Assembly (NCBI GenBank): GCA_013396915.1
Contig: VWZL01004368.1
Location: 563,066 to 627,065, forward strand
Source of the DNA: Stercorarius parasiticus
Taxonomy: Eukaryota; Chordata; Aves; Charadriiformes; Stercorariidae
Reading direction: 5' to 3'
DNA length: 64,000 nucleotides
A program made the position numbers and the translations under genes. Position 1 is the first letter of the stretch; each line of letters starts with the position of its first letter. Under the pieces are notes generated by a model. The model had not been told where the DNA came from. It did no database searches and saw nothing but the letters and a program-made list of their open reading frames with translations. Shown here in pieces: positions 57,732 through 64,000 of the stretch.

Positions 57732-60700
57732 CTGGTTCAACTAATGTTCTTCACCCAAACTGGAGATTTGTGAGATGTAGCAGAACGGTTCAAAGTCTTG
57801 TACTTACACATTATGGATTTAGATTCAGTAATTTTGTTTTGACTGTCTCTGGAATTGTTTAACTCCCTTTGAAATACCACAGTTATGTTTCACTAAAGTA
57901 ATAAGAAATGTATAGGCCAAATTTTAATCCCAATTGATTGTGGTGATATTTCTGTCTTCTAAGTAGCCGTATACAGTTATGAGGCCATAGTACCAATACT
58001 CTAAAGCTCAAAATAAATAAGTAGTTATAAGCCCGCCTACTCAGTTTTTGTCCTGAATGCTGCTGCTGCTTCAGTCCCAGAATCAGATGTTTTTTCTGAA
58101 GCAATCGCCAGTGAAATAGTTAACAAATAATTGCTATTTGTTTACCTAAGTACATTGTGAGCCCCAGAAGATGGGGGGAAAAGCATTTCACACTCTTCAG
58201 GATTTGGTGCTGTATCTACAGACAAAGCCTAAACCAGTTTAAGAGACACACAAGTAGGTTAATGAGTGTAATTCTTGAGTTTACAGTTACTCTTTCTGGA
58301 TGTTCATTTTGTGACTATACGGGTAGCAACATCTGTTCATGTTTTTGATAACATAGATTCTTTAGTCGTTAAGATGTCTAACTTCAAAACACGTCCTAAA
58401 ACCGAGACTAGCAGATGATGCGTGAACTCTGATATTCTGCCTATTCTAATGTTATCTATTATATGGTCTAAATTGTTATACTTTGAGATATATCCATGGT
58501 TAATCTGAAACATGAATATCCTCTGCGGTTTTGTTCCCTTATCTCAGAAAGGTTATATTTAGAGCTAAAAATGGTTTGAAGATAGATGGCAAGTATGCTT
58601 AAAGGTATGGAATGGATTACTTGCTATCAGCCCACTGTTAAATTCTGCCAAAGCTGTTTTCCACTTCTTCTTTGTCGTGATGAGAATTTGTGCTCATGAA
58701 TTACAAAATAGCAGAGCTTATTGGCTATAGCAGGTACAGATCAAAAGCTAGCATTTTGTTTCCAGTGTTCAGACTGTGCTGTCAAAGTGTAAGATATTAG
58801 AAGCAGTAATCTTTCCCCTGGGATAAGTCTTGATTTTCTCTTGACCCCAGATAAGAAATAGTAGCTTTTTTGTTTCCTTGGGCTATTTACTGTGTAAACA
58901 AACTTAACTATAAAGATAGTGTTGAAAATCTAATTTCTAGAATGCTGGTGTTAAAATAAAAATCCACTGTACCCATCTGCCTAGAATGCACCTCTTGCTT
59001 GCTTCAGAATGAGAAAGAAATTCAGGATAAGTTGTCATCTATTCAGTACCTTCTGTTGGAAACTCACTTTACTTTCATTTACTGATTGGAATAATATGAC
59101 CTGAAGGTATTCGTATTTTTCTGTTTCACTAAAAAACACAACAAAACAAAACTACCAATTCTGCAGATGGCTTTGCTCAAAGAACTTTACGAGTCAACAG
59201 AGATTAAGAGTAGAGAAGTACTCGTACATTTCTTTTAGTAATGTAAAACTTTAGTATATCATAGGTGCATATTTTATTTTAAAATTCCATAAGTGGCAGC
59301 AGACTGAAAAATACAGTTTTTATGGGAAATAAATAGCAGTGCAAATAACGATTTTATAGACAGAATTTGAAGTAATGTGTATTTTTATGCAGGAAATACA
59401 AAGATTCAGTGGCAGTGACATGGTTCATGAGGCATTATGTAGGAGGAAAATCATGTTCTTAGAACTAAGGAAAGTGTGAAAATGCCTTGGGCTATGTTTA
59501 TACTGCGGAAAATGCTACATGTAAAAATCGCAGTAGTAAGCATGTTTGATCATGTGTTAAAATTGTTCTCTACTTCACGCGTTATTTCAAAAATACAATT
59601 GATTCATCTAGGCTGCTAAATATACTAATATAATAATAAACTATTATTTGAATGCCGACCTATACTCAGGCTTAGAGAGCTTTAGGGGTTGTGAAGCAAG
59701 CCCTTAACATAAGCCGAAGAACATGCCCATGAGAACACGGGCAGGGTGAGCATTATCAAGTGTGGCCTTGTCCCTGCCACATGTACCATCTGGCCCTGTG
59801 CTATCTATAGCCAACCCCCTGATTTGTCATCTCAAGGTATAGTATGTTATGTCTGTGCCTGCCTAGATGGTTCAGCCTGCTATATTACTCCAAGGAGACC
59901 TTCAATGTGTTTTTCATTCCATAGGCAAGTGTTTTCAGCTTGAATAAAACTTGTATTCTAGACTTCAGCTTGTCACTGGTACAGTGACCCAGTCCTCATG
60001 GTCAGAGTCTCAACACTCCTTATCATACTGCCTGGATACAACAAAAAATTAACATTTGATCCTTAATAAGAATGTCTCCTAAACACATGCTTGCAGAGTA
60101 GTCTAGAAGCCTAAGTGGTGGAAACAAGCATGCTGGTCCTTCAAACTAAAGTATCAAGCCTTCTAACTTTCTTTTGGTAGATCTTTCCAATCTTTCCATT
60201 TCTAGCTTTCCATTTATTGATAACTTATTCTTCTAAATAGGAGATTCTACAAAAGGAAAAGTCATTGACTTTCCAAACTTTATTTCCACTGTTAGGTTTG
60301 CAAAGCCACCAATGAGGAGGATGTTGCCATTCATTCTCATTGCAGTTAAATGTAAACGCACGTAGGGTGAACCAAGAATTTTGTATCCTGAACTTGCTGA
60401 AAAATCTACTAGTCATCTGTCTTTATATTACCAGTGGTCTCTAAGGCCTAAAGCATATAACAGGAAATAAAAAGTAATAAAAAAAAATTCATGTATTTTA
60501 AGTGATTTGGTAAAAAAGTTCTAAATCAGTTGATTTGCTGTGATTGCAGATGTTGAAATATGATAGCTGTGGAAACATTTTCCCCACTTCTTAGTGGAAG
60601 CAGTGTTGTTTTTCTGGACTTAGTATGACTGCCTGTGTCAATTGTTAAAATCTGTCGATACTGAACTGCTTGCTGTGTAGGTGTGTCTAATGTGCCGGAG

Positions 60701-61999
60701 GCTGTGTGCTGTGACTGTAGGTTCAGAATAATTAAAAGTGGAAGTCAGATGGAGAGAATTGCATGTCAGGTCCCTGAGGATACAGCTTGCAAATGTTAAA
60801 TCACTACCTAAGATTTATTAAGGATTAACTAAAACCTGGGAATAAAACTGTATTGGGTCACAAATCATGTGGCAGGGAGATGAATGCTTAAAATATTTAG
60901 CAAATTCTAGGCTGGAATTCATTTTTCAAACTGGGATTTGTACAATGGACAAGTATGCTTTATGGCAATTCATCAATAGAAAAGAGAATCAAATTAGATA
61001 ATGCAGTGGACTTCAAGAATTACCTCAATCTTCCTGATTCTAATGAGGAAAACAAAAATAAACTGTTCAGGATAGATTTAAAAAGTACGTGAACTACTTC
61101 AATAGAGTTTGTATTAATAGAGCCACATACATTGCCTGATATGTAAAACTTGAAGTAAATGCTGTAGAAGAGTTGGCCATTGATAAAATTACTCACTTGT
61201 TCTTTAGACAATTTAATAACTCCCATGTTGAATATAAGGAATTTATCTAATAATATAATCTTAAAAGATTATGTTTGAAATGAAATAAAATTTGCACACA
61301 AATAGTCAACTTTCCTAACAGATGTTTAGTGGAGGAAAAAGATGCTAGCTATGTGACAGAATAATTTGTACAATACTAATTGGAGGCTTGATTTTGCCAA
61401 ACAGACAAAAGGATGATCAGAAAATGTAGAGAAAGTTGGATCTGAGGGACAGCTGTGCTCACATGTTGGAAGAATCTTCACAGATGTGGATTTATGAAAC
61501 CCAGTTTTATGGCAGCAAACCAAAGATGCTATGACTCATACAAATTGAAATCTGCTTTACTTATTCATCACTTAACAGTTGGGGGGTTTTTTTGACATGT
61601 GCATTAGTTAACAAAGACATGGACTATATCTGGTTACAGTGAGTTACTGCACCTTTTCCTGGAAAAATGCTACCTATTCTGCCATAGAAATGCAATACTA
61701 GTGTGGGTTACTTAAACATATTTTAAAAATCTATAGAATATAAGAAAGGTCTTTATTAGTTAATTTACATAATGTGTTACAAATATTTTTTCAATACCAA
61801 GTACCAATTTGGAAAATTCAGTATTAGTATAAACTCACACTTCCCATCTGAAAATTCAGATGATCAATGATTATATAACTGGTGCATGCTACAGTCAACT
61901 TGTTAAAAAAATTCTCATAAATTTTATTAGGGTTTATATATGTGTTTATTCATGCTTTTGAAATTACACTGAAAAGTACTTGAAAATCTTGAAAAAACG
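57732..61999. other. Unique AT-rich non-coding DNA
   Basis: More than 4 kb with no gene, RNA or known repeat recognised. A perfect palindrome CATCTGAA-AA-TTCAGATG lies at 61845-61862. Confidence 0.55.
61845..61862. repeat. 8-bp perfect inverted repeat
   Basis: CATCTGAA and TTCAGATG are separated by AA. Each arm contains an E-box-like CATCTG. No function is inferred. Confidence 0.8.
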
Positions 62000-62040
62000 G
62001 AATCATAGAATGTTGGAAAAGACCCTTAAGATCNCAAAGC
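62000..62040 (-). mobile_element. CR1 LINE 3' end fragment
   Basis: AATCATAGAATGTTGG, then AAAAGACCCTTAAGATC is the reverse complement of a CR1 tail. An assembly N (62034) falls in it. Only about 40 bases are recognisable. Confidence 0.8.
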
Positions 62041-63240
62041 TTCCACTTAAATTTGAAGGCATTTTAGTCTTACCTGCTTCTTTCTCTTCACTTAGGTAGT
62101 CAATTCTGTAGGAAAGCTCCCATTGGGAGTCAACAATAATACTTAAAACTTTAGTAAGAAAACAGCTGAGCATAGAAAGAGCACATTCCTCAAAATTTGA
62201 ATGGTATGGAATATTCAATCAACTATAGGTATCCACAGAGACTTTGTGATATTAAATGAATCTTTTTTACTTATCTTATAAACAGTATTGTCTCAATAAA
62301 ACTAAACTGTTTTTATTGGGCACTAGTTAAGTTCTGTGAAGAATTTTGGTCACTTTTCTAGTTCTTGACTTTTCAAATAGTAAATTTTTTATGCTTTGAC
62401 TATATTGTTTTGTTCGGAGTTATTTAAGTATAATGTACATATGTATATAATTTACTGCAACATCTCAATCCTGTTTTATGCAGCACTCTTCTAAGGATTA
62501 CATTAGGGTTTCACATCTCAGAATAAGACCTATAATTCACATGTATATTCTCAGTGATGCCAGTGGTGAAGATACTCAGAAGGAGAATAAGCCAAGAACG
62601 TAAAGCTTTCTTTTATAGTAATTCATTCTTTTAATGTCTTCACATAATTCTTTAGTAGACCCTAAAAATATATAGTCTGTATTTTAATGATGAGCAAAAA
62701 GAACTAAGATGGTCTTGCTTATTGTGACAGATTAAGGTTAGCATGAGTTTTTAGGAAAGGCTTTTCATCAAACATATGTTTAGTTGAGCTCGTGTTCTTA
62801 GGGCAGAAGTATGCATATAAAATATGAGATGATAACACCATCAGAGCCATTCAGAAACAATACATGGTTTCCAAATGATTTGGAATAGATTGACTTTTTT
62901 TTTTCCCCCAGCTTTGAAGTTCCTCTTGCTTGCTTCCTTTAAAAACAATTTTGAAACTCTGAGTCATAGTCTAAGCAAATGGTGTAATTCTCTGAAAAAT
63001 GGAATTTGAGTTTCTCTCTCTCTCTCTACGGTAGATTTCTTCTGTTTCAGCTTGTGGCAGGTTCACAGAGGCACAGACATTTTCTGAATAAGCAAGAGAA
63101 TTCCTTCACTAGTACAAGTAAAAATGAATGGCATTTCAGCTATTGCTTCTGAACTTAAAAGCTTAGAGTTATAAATGGAAAGGGTACCATTTCAGTTCCC
63201 AAGAGCAATTTAGTATGAGAGTATAGATTCATTCACTATA
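62041..63240. other. Unique AT-rich non-coding DNA
   Basis: Nothing recognised except a (TC)n tract at 63013-63027. Confidence 0.5.
63013..63027 (+). repeat. (TC)7 microsatellite
   Basis: Perfect alternating TC for fifteen bases, followed by ACGGTAG. Confidence 0.9.
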
Positions 63241-63597
63241 ATGCCAGGGATACTCTCAGGTTATAACCTCTTCTGGAGCCGACCACATGCAGCCTGCAGT
63301 TGTCCCAGTACAAAAAGTGCACCTTTTTGTACCCATTCACATGGCTTCCACATAGGCTCCTGCTGCGCAGCCGTCTGCCAGATTTGTTATGTTCCTCTTG
63401 TCAGCAGCAAGCTGCTTGCCAGCCTTCCTTCTCCAGCCCGCTCTCATTTTGCTGCCTTCACTGCCTGCTCTCTCCTTAACATGGCTTCTGACTGCATGCT
63501 AAGCCGTTTCTTTTAATGGGCCATGGTGGACCTCAGCTGTCTTATGGCAGAGGATTGATGCAGCACTTCTTAATGTTTCATTAAAAAAAAAAAAAAA
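63241..63597 (+). other. Unidentified GC-richer block with palindromes and a terminal A15 run
   Basis: An ATG at 63241 opens a 91-codon frame to 63516, rich in Cys, Ser and Ala (HAACSCPSTKSAPFCTHSHG in part), with no recognisable domain. The same DNA holds three inverted repeats: AGGTTATAACCT (63258-63269), GTACAAAAAG-TGCAC-CTTTTTGTAC (63308-63332) and AGCAGC-AA-GCTGCT (63403-63416). After the frame, TTTCATTAAA runs into A15 (63583-63597), so an ATTAAA word sits at the start of the A-run. Options are an old retrocopy of a structured RNA or mRNA, an unknown SINE-like element, or unique sequence beside a simple A-run. No target-site duplication was found by eye. Confidence 0.3.
63583..63597 (+). 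repeat. A15 run
   Basis: Fifteen A directly after TTTCATT, at the downstream edge of the GC-richer block. Confidence 0.9.
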
Positions 63598-64000
63598 GTT
63601 GTATCAGTGTATTGCTGCATACATGCATTTATTAGAGGTCTGCAGCAGACATTTTAAATATAGCTGAGCTTCATGATTTGATTGTGCATCTCGTTACTTA
63701 GTCTTGGAATGTATCCTGTTAAAGTCCTCAATCCAAGTATCTTCAAACTCTAATATAGTTAGGGTTTACATTTGATTGTGGTGCCAGTGAATTCTGAAAA
63801 AAATAGCTCCCATCTCATTTACATGTACTTGTATTTTAGGTAAAAGCTAAACAGTATGAATTGCTTCTATTTTTGAAATTATTACACTGTTCAAGATCTA
63901 ATAAATTACCATCCTGGCATTTTGACTAAAAGAAACATACTTTAAGAGTAGTATTTATTTTATGGGCTTCCCTTTGTAAAATTTTTTTCTACTAATTTTG
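63598..64000. other. Unique AT-rich DNA to the window end
   Basis: Nothing recognised. Confidence 0.5.

Noticed and set aside
1..64000. CRISPR array, operon, phage or bacterial features
   Set aside because: No regularly spaced repeats, no ribosome-binding-site/ORF organisation and clear avian CR1 content; these feature types do not apply.
1..64000. Endogenous retrovirus or LTR element
   Set aside because: No paired long terminal repeats, primer-binding site, polypurine tract or retroviral protein motifs were seen. All reverse-transcriptase text belongs to CR1-like LINEs.

Overview
The window reads as vertebrate nuclear DNA, almost certainly from a bird. It is AT-rich with few CpGs, no bacterial-style gene packing and no continuous coding sequence. 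It carries several copies of CR1, the dominant LINE of avian genomes. The CR1 3' ends have the typical avian form: the protein part, then a short untranslated tail ending in the ATTCTATGAT-type octamer. No complete protein-coding gene, rRNA or intact tRNA was recognised. The sequence is consistent with a large intron or intergenic region on a macrochromosome. The species cannot be named. Two single Ns (14817 and 62034) indicate a draft assembly.

Layout. 1-6.4 kb is unique AT-rich DNA with a T21/A15 tract (1067), two faint ancient repeat remnants (3.3-3.85 kb) and an unexplained minus-strand open segment at 5.16-5.61 kb. A CR1 tail lies at 6.47-6.56 kb. A 1.5-kb CR1 at 11.27-12.79 kb has lost the core of its reverse transcriptase by internal deletion and contains a 77-bp CR1 3' end inserted in the opposite direction. 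Further CR1 tails or remnants lie at 14.25, 17.2, 33.7, 46.75, 56.9 and 62.0 kb. A second long CR1 (24.29-25.84 kb) keeps the linker and reverse-transcriptase regions but lacks its 3' end and has lost two residues of its FADD box. A much older LINE reverse-transcriptase remnant lies at 50.2-51.0 kb. tRNA-like SINE remnants may be present at 34.7 and 40.8 kb.

Between these lie long stretches where no gene or family was seen, apart from homopolymers, short tandem duplications and small palindromes. Four segments begin directly after good splice-acceptor sequences and stay open in one frame (30.4, 47.2, 55.7 and 57.6 kb). They are the best candidates for exons or alternative terminal exons, but none was matched to a known protein. 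The least explained block is 63.24-63.60 kb: GC-richer than its surroundings, with three short inverted repeats, an uninterrupted frame and an A15 run at its end.

No set of genes works together here. The readable history is mainly waves of CR1 retrotransposition followed by truncation, deletion, nesting and decay.
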